A stretch of 64,000 nt of DNA, from assembly GCF_030269445.1 (NCBI RefSeq), contig NZ_BSTJ01000001.1, positions 459,898 through 523,897 of the forward strand, in the 5' to 3' direction. The DNA is from Actinoallomurus iriomotensis. GTDB taxonomy: Bacteria > Actinomycetota > Actinomycetes > Streptosporangiales > Streptosporangiaceae. Under the pieces are notes generated by a model that ran no database searches, was not told the origin of the DNA, and saw nothing but the letters and a program-made list of their open reading frames with translations. Made by a program: the position numbers and the translations under genes. How positions within the stretch are numbered: the first letter of the stretch is position 1; each line of letters starts with the position of its first letter. This document shows, piece after piece, positions 8,322-18,700 of the stretch.

Positions 8322-9851
8322 TCACGACCTGGCCACGGCGAGGAATCGGGCGGCGATCGGCGCGGCGACCTTTCCGCCTTCTCCCCCGTGCTCGACGAAG
8401 ACGGCGAACGCCAGATCGCCCCGGTATCCGATGAACCAGGCGTCCGTGTGACCGGCGGAGTCGTACTCGGCGCTGCCCGTCTTGCCGTGCGTCCCGGCGG
8501 GCAGGCGGGCGCCCGCGGCCGTCCCGTACCGCACGACGTCGCCCATCATCGAGCGGAGCCCGGCGGTGACCGTGGCGGGGAGCCGTCTGGCCGGGAGCCG
8601 GCCGAGCAGGTGCGCGGCGACCAGCCGCGGGGACCGGTAGGTGCCGTCGGCCACCGCGGCGGCCACGACCGCCATGGCGATGGTGGTGGCCTGGACCTTG
8701 CCCTGGCCGATCGACGCCTCGGCGAGCGCGTTGCCCTCGGCGTCGCCCGGGACGTCGCCGGAGTAGGCCGTCACGCCGGGGTCGAAGTGGGCGCCGAAGC
8801 CGAAGGCGGACGCCGTCGCGGCCAGCCGGCGCCCGCCCGCCGCGACGCCGAGCCGGGCGAACGTCGTGTTGCAGGACTCGGCGAAGGCGCGGGCGAGCGG
8901 CACGGTTCCGAGGTCGAAGTCGCGGTCGTTGTGGATCGTGCGCTGGGCCGCCACGGTGACCGCCGGGCAGCCGACGCGTGACCCCGGCGACATCCCGCTC
9001 GACAGAGCGGCGGCGGCGGTGACGACCTTGAACGCGGAGCCGGGCGGGCTCATCGACTGGAAGGCGCCCTTGGGCTCCGGGAGCCGGTCGGCGATCGCGA
9101 GGATCTCGCCCGTCGAGGGCCGTACGGCGACGAGCGCCGCGTCCGCCGACCCCACGGCGCGGTCGGCCGCCGCCTGTGATCGCCGGTCGAGCGTGGTGCG
9201 CACGCGCTTGGGCGCTCGGCCGGAAAAGACCTTGACCCGCTGCGCGGAGCGGCCGGGGTTGTCCAGCTCGACCGCCCAGCCGGGGTCGTCCTCGGCATCG
9301 GGGTCGCCGAACCTGTCCGCGACGTCGGCGAGGTAGGGCTGGACGCCGCTGCCGGCCGGCAGCCCTCTGCCGTCGGCGGCGACCGGCGAGGAGGGCGCCG
9401 CGCCGAGCCGGATGAGCACGAGCCGCCCGCCCTCGGCGAGCGAGGGGTACAGGGTCGCGGGCGACCAGCGGACCCGCCAACGTCCACGCCGCCGCGCCAG
9501 CCGCAGCACGGCGTGGAAGCTCCAGACTCCGGCGCCGGACAGCACGCGGGTCACCGCGAAGTCCTCGGTCGCGGTGTCGCCGGCCCGTACGAGCCGGCCG
9601 GGCACGAGTTCGATCCGAACGACGCGCAGGTCGTGGGACAGCGCGCGGTGCCGGTCGGCGAAGTCGGCGGGCGGGTCGTCGACGAGGCGGCGCATCGCGG
9701 TCACGTCGCCCCGCGCCCAGGCGCTGAAGTAGTCGGTCGCGACGGTTCCGGGCGCGGCCGGGCGGCCCGGCGAGCGCAGCGCGACGCAGGACACGGCGAC
9801 CGCCAGGACCAGCACCATGACGCCCCCGGACAGGACGACCGCCGTGCGCAT
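8322..9851 (-). CDS. Penicillin-binding protein with MecA-N-like domain
   Basis: A 509-residue membrane-anchored transpeptidase for peptidoglycan cross-linking. One N-terminal helix (about 5-25) is followed by an NTF2-like domain of the MecA N-terminal type (about 35-150), a linker, and the transpeptidase domain with all three active-site boxes: SAFK (272-275, nucleophile Ser272), SCN (327-329) and KTG (458-460). The PBP dimerisation domain is short or missing. It sits between two paralogous amino-acid binding-protein genes, all on the minus strand but with gaps of 70-100 bp, so co-transcription is uncertain. Confidence 0.9.
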   Translation of the reverse strand: MRTAVVLSGGVMVLVLAVAVSCVALRSPGRPAAPGTVATDYFSAWARGDVTAMRRLVDDPPADFADRHRALSHDLRVVRIELVPGRLVRAGDTATEDFAVTRVLSGAGVWSFHAVLRLARRRGRWRVRWSPATLYPSLAEGGRLVLIRLGAAPSSPVAADGRGLPAGSGVQPYLADVADRFGDPDAEDDPGWAVELDNPGRSAQRVKVFSGRAPKRVRTTLDRRSQAAADRAVGSADAALVAVRPSTGEILAIADRLPEPKGAFQSMSPPGSAFKVVTAAAALSSGMSPGSRVGCPAVTVAAQRTIHNDRDFDLGTVPLARAFAESCNTTFARLGVAAGGRRLAATASAFGFGAHFDPGVTAYSGDVPGDAEGNALAEASIGQGKVQATTIAMAVVAAAVADGTYRSPRLVAAHLLGRLPARRLPATVTAGLRSMMGDVVRYGTAAGARLPAGTHGKTGSAEYDSAGHTDAWFIGYRGDLAFAVFVEHGGEGGKVAAPIAARFLAVARS

Positions 9852-9953
9852 GTCACCGCCTCCCCGTACGACCGCACCCAGTCGAGCACTCGGCGCCGGT
9901 GCGGGCGAGAGGCGTGACCTGTTCCGGTCGGCCGGGCTCGGGCGCGCGGCGGG

Positions 9954-10760
9954 TCAGCCGGCGTCGGGCGGCATCGGCCCCATCCACTTCTCGTAGATGC
10001 GGCGGTAGTCGCCGTTGTCGCGGCTGCGGGCGATGACCTGGTCGATCAGGCGCAGCAGGCCGGGGTCGCGTCCGCGGCGGACGGCGAAGCCGTATCTCTC
10101 ACGCGTGCGCGCGCCCGCGACGATGGTGAAGTCGGCGTTGTCCGGGTCGGTCAGCCAGTAGCGCACCACCGGGTCGTCCTGGACCAGCACGTCGACCTGG
10201 CCCGTGCGCAGCGCGCCGAGTTCGGTGACGGAGTTCTCGTACGCCTTGGGCGCCCACCCGCGCGCCCGCGCGTACTCCTGACCGGTGGTGCCGGTGACCA
10301 CGCCGACCCGCAGGCGGTCCCGGGCGATGTCGTCGGGCCGGACGCGGGGCCGCCGGCGGGCCATCAGCACCTGGCCGGAGTCGAAGTAGGGACGGGAGAA
10401 GTCCACCTTGGCGGCGCGGCGCCCGTTGATGGTCATGCCGGCCGCGGCGACGTCGCACTCCCCCGCGGCGAACACCCTGCCGGAGGTGATCGCGGTGAAG
10501 TCGGTGTCGACGATCTTCTGGCGGACACCGAGCCGCCGCGCCACGAGATCCATGAGGTCGACGTCGAAGCCGACGACGGTGCCGCGCCGGTCGAACTGGA
10601 ACGGGGCGTACGGCAGGTGGGTGCAGGTCGTGAGCAGCCCGCTGCCGATGAGGCGTACTCCCTGGACGGTCGCGCCGCCGGCACCGGCGCCGCACGCGGT
10701 GAGTAACAGCGCCGCGATCGCCAGGAGGGCGGGCGGCCGTGACGGAGCGATGGGGTGCAC
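9954..10760 (-). CDS. Second amino-acid binding lipoprotein, solo
   Basis: A family 3 solute-binding lipoprotein, 268 residues from the GTG at 10760 (preceded by GGAGG at a 4-bp gap), ending in IYEKWMGPMPPDAG. The lipobox is LTAC; CTHLPYAPFQ and SRPYFDSGQVLMARR match the first binding protein nearly position for position, but it is far richer in Arg. It has no permease or ATPase of its own nearby, so it may feed the transporter encoded at 5859-7438 with a different specificity. A much longer frame upstream lacks a signal sequence and is rejected. Confidence 0.87.
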   Translation of the reverse strand: MHPIAPSRPPALLAIAALLLTACGAGAGGATVQGVRLIGSGLLTTCTHLPYAPFQFDRRGTVVGFDVDLMDLVARRLGVRQKIVDTDFTAITSGRVFAAGECDVAAAGMTINGRRAAKVDFSRPYFDSGQVLMARRRPRVRPDDIARDRLRVGVVTGTTGQEYARARGWAPKAYENSVTELGALRTGQVDVLVQDDPVVRYWLTDPDNADFTIVAGARTRERYGFAVRRGRDPGLLRLIDQVIARSRDNGDYRRIYEKWMGPMPPDAG

Positions 10761-10922
10761 GGTGCCTCCGAGGGGTTCGGATCTTCGGCGGCGGGCAGGG
10801 GACACCCGGTCACCGAGGCGAGTCAACCAGTTGCGTGCCGTGACCGCCAGTAAAGGCGTCCGCGCGCCAAGCGGCGGAAAAGCGCTCGCAAAATGTCGTA
10901 CCCGTCGGCGACGATTCCCTCC

Positions 10923-12158
10923 ATGACCTCCGTCGGCGAACAGCTCCCCGCTCCCGTCCGGCCCCGGCTCCCCCCGTTTCTCCACACGCGTGTCGGCGGC
11001 CTGCCCCGGGCGTTCTGGGCGCTGTGGGCGGGCTCGTTCGTCAACCGGCTGGGCACGATGGTCGAGCCGTTCCTGGCCTTCTACCTCACCGGCGTGCGCG
11101 GGTTCTCCGTCACCGCGACCGGCGCCGTGCTCGCCCTGTTCGGGCTGGGCTCGGTGTTCTCCCAGACGCTGGGCGGCGTGCTGGCCGACCGCGTCGGCCG
11201 GCGCGCGACGCTGAGCGGCGGCATGCTGGCGACCGCGGCGGCCATGCTGGCGCTCGGCTACGTCACGGCGACGCCGATGGTGGTCGCCGTCGTGTTCGTG
11301 CTCGGCATCGCCATCGACATCTACCGCCCGGCCTCACAGGCGCTGGTCGCCGACCTGGTCCCGCCCGCCCACCGGCCACGCGCGTACGGGCTGCTGTTCT
11401 GGGCGATCAACCTGGGGTTCGCGGTCGCCATGGTGTTCGGCGGCACGCTGTCGCGCGCGGGCTTCTCCTGGCTGTTCTGGATCGACGCCGTCACCTGTGC
11501 GGTGTTCGCCGTGCTGGTCTGGCGCGCGGTGCCCGAGACGCGGACGCGGCGCGCCGACCGTGAGCCGGGCGGGTTCGGCGACGTGCTGCGCGACCGGGTG
11601 GCGGTCGCCTCGGTGCTGATCGTGTTCGGCTACGCCTTCGTCTATCTCCAGGCCTACTCCACGCTGCCGCTCGCGATGCGGCACGCGGGGCTGCCGCCGC
11701 AGGCGTACGGCCTGGCCATGGCGGTCAACGGCGTCGGCATCGTGATCGTCCAGCCGCTGACCGTGGCCTGGCTGGCCCGCCGCGACGCCAGCCGGGTGCT
11801 GGCGGCGGGCATGGGCACGGTCGGGCTGGGGTTCGGGCTGACCGCGCTGGCCGGCTCGACGACGATGTTCGCCGCGACGGTGCTGGTGTGGACGCTGGGC
11901 GAGGTGCTGTTCGCCGCCGTGTCCTCGGCGATCATCGCCGATCTCGCACCGCCCCACCTGCGCGGACGTTACGGCGGGCTGTACGGCACGGCGTTCTCGG
12001 TCGCGGCGCTGCTCGGCCCGCTCGGCGGCAGCTGGCTGCTCGGGCACGGCACGTGGCTGCCGTGGGTGACCTGCGCGGCCCTGTGCGCGGTGTCCGGCGC
12101 GGGCGCCCTGGCGCTGGCCCCCGCCGTACGCGGAAGAAGGGAAGGCTTGACCGTTTAA
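10923..12158 (+). CDS. MFS transporter
   Basis: A 411-residue major facilitator with about 12 transmembrane helices. The typical loop 2-3 motif is seen as GVLADRVGRRATL, and PAHRPRAYGLLFW follows helix 5. It resembles drug/proton antiporters of the 12-helix class; the substrate is unknown. The chosen ATG at 10923 begins MTSVGEQ; an ATG at 10893 in the same frame would add 10 residues. It is divergent from the solo binding protein and is followed after 55 bp by another MFS gene, but the two are not close paralogues. Confidence 0.88.
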   Translation: MTSVGEQLPAPVRPRLPPFLHTRVGGLPRAFWALWAGSFVNRLGTMVEPFLAFYLTGVRGFSVTATGAVLALFGLGSVFSQTLGGVLADRVGRRATLSGGMLATAAAMLALGYVTATPMVVAVVFVLGIAIDIYRPASQALVADLVPPAHRPRAYGLLFWAINLGFAVAMVFGGTLSRAGFSWLFWIDAVTCAVFAVLVWRAVPETRTRRADREPGGFGDVLRDRVAVASVLIVFGYAFVYLQAYSTLPLAMRHAGLPPQAYGLAMAVNGVGIVIVQPLTVAWLARRDASRVLAAGMGTVGLGFGLTALAGSTTMFAATVLVWTLGEVLFAAVSSAIIADLAPPHLRGRYGGLYGTAFSVAALLGPLGGSWLLGHGTWLPWVTCAALCAVSGAGALALAPAVRGRREGLTV

Positions 12159-12213
12159 CCGCTAAATGTCTAACTTCGGAAGTTGATACCCGAAGAAACG
12201 GCACGCGAGCCGA

Positions 12214-13485
12214 ATGGTGCAAGCATCAAGCTCGGCCGAAGCGGCGAGCGGGTTGAGAGTTCTGCGCGAGCGGAACTTCCGCTGGTTCTTTCTGGGCCAG
12301 TGCGCGTCGATGCTCGGCGACGGCATGGTCGCGCCGGCCCTCGCCTTCGCCGTTCTGGGCCTCACCGGCCACGTGACCGACCTCGGCTTCGTCCTGGCGG
12401 CCGGCACCGCCTCGCAGGTGCTGTTCATGCTCGTCGGCGGCGTGATCGCCGACTGGCTCCCCCGCAACGTGCTCATGCTGGGCTCGGACCTGCTGCGCAC
12501 CGTCAGCCAGGGCGTCATGGCGGCTCTGCTGATCACCGGCGCGGCCCGCGTCTGGCACCTGCTCGTGCTGGAGGTGGTGCACGGCTTCGCGGCGGCGATG
12601 TTCATGCCCGCCGTGCCCGGCCTCATCCAGGCCACCACGACACCCGAGCAGCGCCAGGCCGCCAACGCGCTGCGCGTACTGGCCCTGTCCGGCTCACTCG
12701 TCGCCGGCCCGGCGGTCGCGGGCGTGCTCGTCGTCGCGGTGGGCCCCGGCTGGGCCATCGGCGTCGACGCGGTCACCTTCGCGGCCAGCGCCGCGTGCCT
12801 GTCCCGGCTCCGGCTGCGGTACGACGTCCGCCTGCGCCGCTGCCGCTTCGGACGCGACCTGGCCGACGGGTGGCGGGAGTTCCGGTCGCGGCGGTGGGTG
12901 TGGAGCATCATCCTGGCGGCCTCGGTGATGAACCTGCTGTACGCCGGCTTCTCCGTGCTCGGCCCGGCGGTCAGCGCGCGCTCGTTCGGGGGCGCCGGCG
13001 CGTGGGCGGTCATCTCGGCGACCTTCGGCATCGGCTGCCTGGGCGGCAGCATCGTCGCCCTGTGCGTACGGCCGCGGTTCCCCCTGCGGTCGGCGCTCAT
13101 CGTGATGGTGGCGTTCGCCTGCCCGACCCTGACCCTGGCGGCCGGCCTCACGGTGGGCGTCGTCGCCGCGGCGGCGTTCTTCGGCGGCCTGGTGATGATG
13201 CTGTTCAACACGCTGTGGGAGACGACGCTCCAGCAGCACATCCCGGCCACGACACTGTCCCGGGTGAGCGCGTACGAGTGGGCGGGCGCGGTCGCCTGCC
13301 AGCCACTCGGCCTCGTACTGGTGGCGCCGATCGCGGGCCGGCTGGGCCTGCACGCGACACTGTGGACGGCGGGAGTGCTCCAGGTCCTCGTGGCCCTCTT
13401 CCCGCTGCTGATCCCGGAGGTCCGCACCCTCCCGTCGCCGACCACCCCGCCCCCGGACCCGGTCTGCGCCGCCCCCCGAAGCTGA
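12214..13485 (+). CDS. MFS transporter, MFS_3-like
   Basis: A 423-residue transporter of the type with N-terminal LRERNFRWFFLGQCASMLGDG, common in actinobacterial exporters of the MFS_3 or enterobactin-exporter-like group. About 12 hydrophobic helices are visible with the loop motif GGVIADWLPRNVLM. The C-terminus is a Pro-rich tail. No ribosome binding site is clear before the ATG at 12214. The stop lies only 2 bp from a relic of a SulP gene on the other strand, so the gene may have moved in by a deletion or rearrangement. Confidence 0.85.
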   Translation: MVQASSSAEAASGLRVLRERNFRWFFLGQCASMLGDGMVAPALAFAVLGLTGHVTDLGFVLAAGTASQVLFMLVGGVIADWLPRNVLMLGSDLLRTVSQGVMAALLITGAARVWHLLVLEVVHGFAAAMFMPAVPGLIQATTTPEQRQAANALRVLALSGSLVAGPAVAGVLVVAVGPGWAIGVDAVTFAASAACLSRLRLRYDVRLRRCRFGRDLADGWREFRSRRWVWSIILAASVMNLLYAGFSVLGPAVSARSFGGAGAWAVISATFGIGCLGGSIVALCVRPRFPLRSALIVMVAFACPTLTLAAGLTVGVVAAAAFFGGLVMMLFNTLWETTLQQHIPATTLSRVSAYEWAGAVACQPLGLVLVAPIAGRLGLHATLWTAGVLQVLVALFPLLIPEVRTLPSPTTPPPDPVCAAPRS

Positions 13486-13487
13486 CC

Positions 13488-13623
13488 GATGACGATCTGG
13501 TCCGGGTCGCCGGCGTAGTCGAACCGATGAGGAGGAAGAAACCGGCGAGGAAAGTGGACAGCCGGGTACGCGCCCCGTTCTTCACGTTGATCATGGTCTG
13601 GCCGATCATGGCGCAGGCTCCGG
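13488..13623 (-). pseudogene. Relic of a SulP-type anion transporter
   Basis: On the minus strand, 13526-13620 reads GACAMIGQTMINVKNGARTR and then LSTFLAGFFLLI, a stretch typical of the SulP transmembrane domain. Directly after it, in another frame, 13523-13488 reads FDYAGDPDQIVI, which resembles the beginning of the SulP STAS domain. The several hundred bases that should lie between the two segments are missing. The relic is too short to be a gene and seems to be the scar of a deleted transporter between the MFS gene and nadE. The family match is from memory. Confidence 0.7.
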
Positions 13624-13699
13624 CCGACGGCTCGTGACGGCGAGGCCGGGCGTCGCCCACGTGCCCCGCGTCCGCCCCGTACGCCTTAGGCTCGATGCC

Positions 13700-15544
13700 G
13701 TGGCACAATTGCGCATCGCTCTCGCACAGGTGAACGGGACCGTCGGCGACCTCACCGGGAACGCCGACCTGATCGTCGAGTGGACCCGGCGCGCGGCCGG
13801 GCGTGGCGCTCATCTCGTGGTGTTCCCCGAGATGTTCCTCACCGGCTATCCCGTCGAGGATCTCGTCCTGCGCAAGTCCTTCGTCGACGCCTCCATCGAG
13901 ACGATCGAGGCCACCGCGAAGCGACTCGCCGACGAGGGGCTCGGCTCGATCCCGGTGGTGACCGGGTATCTCGACCGGCGCGCGGACGTGGTGGATCGGG
14001 TCGGGCAGCCCGCCGGGGCGCCGCTCGACGCCGCCGCGGTCCTGTACGAGGGCCGCGTCGCGGTCCGTACGGCAAAGCACCATCTGCCGAACTACGGCGT
14101 CTTCGACGAATACCGCTACTTCATGCGCGGCGACCGGCTGCCGGTCCTCCGCCTGCACGGCGTCGACGTCGCCGTCGCCGTCTGCGAGGACCTCTGGCAG
14201 GACGGCGGGCCGGTCACGGTGACCCGTGAGGCCGGGGCGCAGCTGCTCGTCGTGCCGAACGCCTCGCCGTACGAGCGCAACAAGGACGACGTGCGCCTGG
14301 AGCTGTGCGCGCGGCGGGCGCGGGAGGCGGGCTGCGCGCTGGCCTACGTCAACCTCGTCGGCGGACAGGACGAGCTGGTCTTCGACGGCGACTCGATCGT
14401 GGTGTCCGGCACGGGCGAACTGCTCGCCCGCGGCCCGCAGTTCGCCGAGGACCTGCTGGTGGCCGACGTGGAGCTGCCGGACGCGCCGGCGGAGTTCGAG
14501 CCGGGCGAGACGCCGGCCGACGCGCACGACGGCACCACCATCACGATCGAGCGGGTGTTGCTGTCGTCCACGCCGGTCCCGCCGTACGCGCCGGAGACAC
14601 CGCCCTGCGCCGAGCCGCTCGGCGACCTGGGCGAGGTGTACGGCGCGCTGGTGCTGGGCGTGCGCGACTACGTGCGCAAGAACGGCTTCCGCTCGGTCAT
14701 CCTCGGGCTGTCCGGCGGCATCGACTCGGCGCTGGTCGCCACGATCGCCGCCGACGCCATTGGTCCCGACAACGTGCACGCGGTCCTGATGCCGAGCCGC
14801 TACTCCAGCGACCACTCCATCACCGACGCGGAGGAGCTCGTCAAACGGCAGGGCATCCACGCGCGTACGGTGCCGATCCGCGGCATGGTCGACGCGTACG
14901 AGGCAGAGCTGGACCTGACCGGCCTCGCCGCGGAGAACCTCCAGGCCCGGGTGCGCGGCAACATCCTCATGGGCCTGTCCAACGAGCACGGCCACCTGGT
15001 GCTGACCACCGGCAACAAGAGCGAGCTGGCCACCGGTTACTCCACGCTCTACGGCGACTCGGCCGGCGGGTTCGGGCCGATCAAGGACGTGCCGAAGGTG
15101 ACGGTGTTCGCGCTGTGCGAGTGGCGCAACGAGCAGACGGCGGGGCTGCCCCCGCTCGTGCGCGCCTCCGCGACGCCGCCGATCCCGCGGAACATCATCG
15201 ACAAGCCGCCGTCCGCGGAGCTGCGGCCCGGCCAGCTCGACACCGACTCGCTCCCGCCGTACGACGTCCTCGACGCCCTGCTCGACGACTATGTCGAGAA
15301 GGACATGGGCCATGACGCGCTGATCGCCGCGGGCCACGACCGCGAGCTGGTGGAGCGCGTGATCCGGCTGGTCGACGCGGCGGAGTACAAGCGGCGGCAG
15401 TACCCCCCGGGCCCGAAGATCACGCCGAAGAACTTCGGCCGCGACCGCCGCCTGCCCATCACGAACCGCTGGCGCGAGATCGCCGCCCCGAACACCGGCG
15501 ACCCGGCGAGGGTCGGCAAGAAGCAGACCGCGACCGGCGAGTGA
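13700..15544 (+). CDS. nadE: Glutamine-dependent NAD+ synthetase
   Basis: The last step of NAD synthesis: amidation of nicotinic acid adenine dinucleotide with glutamine as ammonia source. The 614-residue protein has an N-terminal nitrilase-like glutaminase domain (Glu44 in FPEMFLTGY, Lys in AKHHLPNYGVFDEYRYF, Cys in VCEDLW) and a C-terminal synthetase domain with the P-loop SGGIDSALVA and STLYGDSAGGF. Start: GTG at 13700, giving the usual AQLRIALAQVNGTVGD N-terminus; upstream frame is non-homologous. It lies near glnA2 and panB as in Streptomyces chromosomes. Confidence 0.95.
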   Translation: MAQLRIALAQVNGTVGDLTGNADLIVEWTRRAAGRGAHLVVFPEMFLTGYPVEDLVLRKSFVDASIETIEATAKRLADEGLGSIPVVTGYLDRRADVVDRVGQPAGAPLDAAAVLYEGRVAVRTAKHHLPNYGVFDEYRYFMRGDRLPVLRLHGVDVAVAVCEDLWQDGGPVTVTREAGAQLLVVPNASPYERNKDDVRLELCARRAREAGCALAYVNLVGGQDELVFDGDSIVVSGTGELLARGPQFAEDLLVADVELPDAPAEFEPGETPADAHDGTTITIERVLLSSTPVPPYAPETPPCAEPLGDLGEVYGALVLGVRDYVRKNGFRSVILGLSGGIDSALVATIAADAIGPDNVHAVLMPSRYSSDHSITDAEELVKRQGIHARTVPIRGMVDAYEAELDLTGLAAENLQARVRGNILMGLSNEHGHLVLTTGNKSELATGYSTLYGDSAGGFGPIKDVPKVTVFALCEWRNEQTAGLPPLVRASATPPIPRNIIDKPPSAELRPGQLDTDSLPPYDVLDALLDDYVEKDMGHDALIAAGHDRELVERVIRLVDAAEYKRRQYPPGPKITPKNFGRDRRLPITNRWREIAAPNTGDPARVGKKQTATGE

Positions 15545-15599
15545 ACTCCGTCCCCCGGACGGGTCGCCGGCTCCGTCCGGAGTCTCTCGCGTTCGCGCG

Positions 15600-15760
15600 A
15601 CGGCGCCTCCCGCGACGCAGGGCGAGATCAGGACCTCCCACCGGTCCGCCGGCGCGGACGTCACATCCGTACGGGCGAGCAGGGCTTCGACCTGTGCCGG
15701 CGACCGCACCCGGGCCACCTCGTCGACGCCGGGGAGCCGGTTCGTCCGTCTCCGTTCAGA
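15600..15760 (-). other. Possible decayed ORF downstream of RHS toxin
   Basis: Directly after the RHS stop, in another frame, the minus strand could encode NRLPGVDEVARVRSPAQ followed by VEALLARTDVTSAPADRWEV and LISPCV, a protein-like segment with normal actinobacterial codon use. It has no good start and degenerates into low-complexity sequence near 15600. Its place is where an immunity gene would be expected. It could be the remnant of one, or of an unrelated gene; nothing else is seen in 15545-15755. Confidence 0.25.
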
Positions 15761-18700
15761 AGCTGTAGGACAGGAAGTCGATGCCCGCGCGCTCGAAGGC
15801 CTCCTCGCCGATGACCAACGTCTCGGGGCCGGGTAGGAAGTGCCCGCTGTGCCGGTTGATCATCACGGGGTAGCCGGGCAGCGCCGTCCCCATGCCGGCG
15901 GCGTAGACCTTCCCCCCGACGCCGGCGAGCACGGTGTGCGACATCTCCGTCCTCGGCTCGCCGTTGGCACCGAAGCCGGCGGGGATGACCCGCAGCTCAG
16001 GAGCCTCTCGTTCACCGGGGACGACGGCCCACTTGATCTCCGACTCACCGTGCAACGCGTTCATCAGGGTGGCCACCCCCGCACCCTCGTGCAGCGTCAC
16101 CGGGGTGAGGCCGAAGAGCGCGGCGGCCCTCACCTCGCTCTTCTGCTCCCGCAGGCTCCGGTTGTTCTCCCACAGCGGGTATGGCGCCAGGCCGAGCGGG
16201 TCGGCCGCCGCGGTCGGGTTGTGGACATAGGCGTGCGGGTTGGGTTGCGGCGTGATGCCGAGCGGGTCGGTGCTGTGGTAACGGCCGACCGCGGCGTCGT
16301 AGTAGCGCCGGTGGTTGTAGTCCAGGCCGGTCTCAGCGTCGTGGTACTGGCCCGGGAAGCGCAGGGGGCACGGGCCGGCCACGGCGTCGCCGCCCAGGCC
16401 GGCGCCCCAGAGGTTCGTCGCAGGCATCCGGACCAGGTCACCGGCCGTGTCGATGAGTTCCGCGGGCGACCCGGCGAGGTCGGTGACGATGGCGTGGAAA
16501 CGCTCGTCCACCCAGCCGTCGGACCGCTCGCGTGCCGGTACCCGCTCGGCCTGGGTCAGGGGCTCGAACGTGCCGGGCCGGTGGTTCCAGGTGAGCGTCC
16601 GTGTCACGGTGCCGGTGCGCCGATGGACGGTGCGCGTCTCCTCGATGAGGACGGGACCGTCCCACCGGAAGTCGGTCCGCTCGACGACGCCGGCCGGGCC
16701 GGTGCACTCCTTGGCGACCCGCCGTCCGAGCGGGTCGTAGCGGTAGTTCCACCGCTGTCCGGCGGGTGTCGTCACCGACACGAGCCGGTCGCCGTCGCCC
16801 CACTCATAGGTCCAGGTCAGGACCTTCCCGGACAGGGTCCGTCGGCGCCGCCGCACCACCCGGCCCTGCGGGTCGTACTCGTAGTGCGTCCTTCCGGCCC
16901 GCCGGAGCAGGGTGGCGGTGTGGTCGCGCTCACCGACCGCGTCGTACGCGCCGTCGCCAGGCGACGCCGGCCAGACAGCGTCGGTGAGGTTCCCGGCCGC
17001 GTCGTAGGCGTACCGTTCGGTCCACCCGTCGGCCCGGACGGCGGTGACGCGACCGCCCGGGTCGAGGTCGAACTCGCGCGTACCGGACAGCAGGTCGGTA
17101 ACGCCGGTGGGGTGCCCGTCGCCCCGGTAGCGGTAGGTGCGGTGCTGCAGGCGTCGGGCGCCGGATCCCTCCACCGGCGTCCCCCACAATGACTGCGCCG
17201 CGAGCCGGTGGTCGGCGCTCCACTGCTGCGTGAGAGCGACCTCGGGCCCGATCCGGCGCTCGACCTCCCGTCCGGCCGCGTCATGGTCGAAGCCGAGGGT
17301 CCGTCCCGCCGTGCGCAGGGCGACCGGCCTGCTCGCCGCGTCGTAGGCCCAGTGCGACTCGGCTCCGGTCGGCGTACGCCGCAGCACCCGCCGGCCGAGC
17401 GGGTCGTAGACACTGTGGACCGTGGCGCCGTCGCACGTCTCCGCGAGCACCCGGCCGAGCCGGTCGCGTTCGAAGGCGACCTCGGAGCCGGGGGCGCGCG
17501 CGTGGACGAGGCGGCCCGCCGGGTCGTAGGAGAACGCGATCACCTGACCGTCGGTGACCTGTGCGGTGATCCGGCCGAGCGGGTCTCTGGTGAGACGGGT
17601 GGTACGCCCGGCGCCGTCGGTGCGCGCGATCAACCGGCCGGTCGCGTCGTACTCGTAGCCCAGCCGCCGGCCGTTGAAGTCGATCTCCCGTACCAGGCGC
17701 CCGGCCGCGTCGTACTCGTAGCGCCAGACCAGGCCGCCGGACGTCGTCACGGACACGAGACGAGCCTCGGTGTCGTAGCCGAACTCCAGGCGGTTGCCGT
17801 CCGGTCCGGTACGGGCCGCGAGCAGGTCGAAGTGGGTGTACTCCGAACGCGTGACCCCGCCCGCGCCATCGGTGTGCGCGGTCGGGTTGCCCTCTCCGTC
17901 GTACACCCAGCGTTCGGCGGTCCCGCCGGGCAGGGTCCGCCAGGCGGGACGACCCTCGATCGTCCAGCCGTACCGGCTCACTCCGCCCACCGGGTCCGTC
18001 ATGGCCGTGACCCGGCCGAACGCGTCGCGCTCATACTGGACCTCACCGCCGGCCGGATCGACGATCCGGACCGGCAGCCCGGCGGCGTTCGTCTCGATCC
18101 GGGTGGTGGCGCCGACGGCGTCGGTGACCGCCCGCAGATGTCCCCGTTCGTCGTAGGAGCAGTGCGTTGTGCCGCCGAGCGGGTCGGTCACGGCGACGAG
18201 ATTGCCTCTCTCGTCGTACTCCTGCCGCCAGATCGTCTCCGCGTCCGCCCCGGTGACCTCCAGCGGGAGGCCGAGGTCGTGATAACGGCCGGTGATGCGG
18301 CGGCCGTCCGGGCGGGTGATCTCGATGACGTTTCCGGCGGCGTCGTACCGGTAGCGTGTCGTGTGGCCGCGCGGGTCCGTGCGTGCCAGCAGACGGTCGT
18401 AACGATCCCACTCCGCGGTGGTGCGGTGCCCGAGCGGGTCGACCTCGGCGACCACCTGGTGCGCCCCGTTCAGGTGGTACGTCGTGACGTGTCCGAGGGA
18501 GTCGGTGACCGTGGTGAACCGGCCGTCCGGATCATAGGTCAGCCGGGTGTCCAACAGGCCTCCGGAGCCCTCGCCCCGGACGGCGCGCCCACGTTCGTCG
18601 TAGCCGTAGCGGTACCAGTGGCCGTTGCGGTCGGCCCACGCCGTGAGGCGTCCGGCTTCGTCGTAGGAGAACCTCAGCGGCTCACCCGACCCGTTGGTGA

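Noticed and set aside
13205-15718. An 837-residue open frame antisense to nadE and part of the MFS gene
   Set aside because: It is an antisense shadow in high-GC DNA with skewed amino acids; only its small non-overlapping parts (SulP relic, decayed ORF after RHS) look protein-like.
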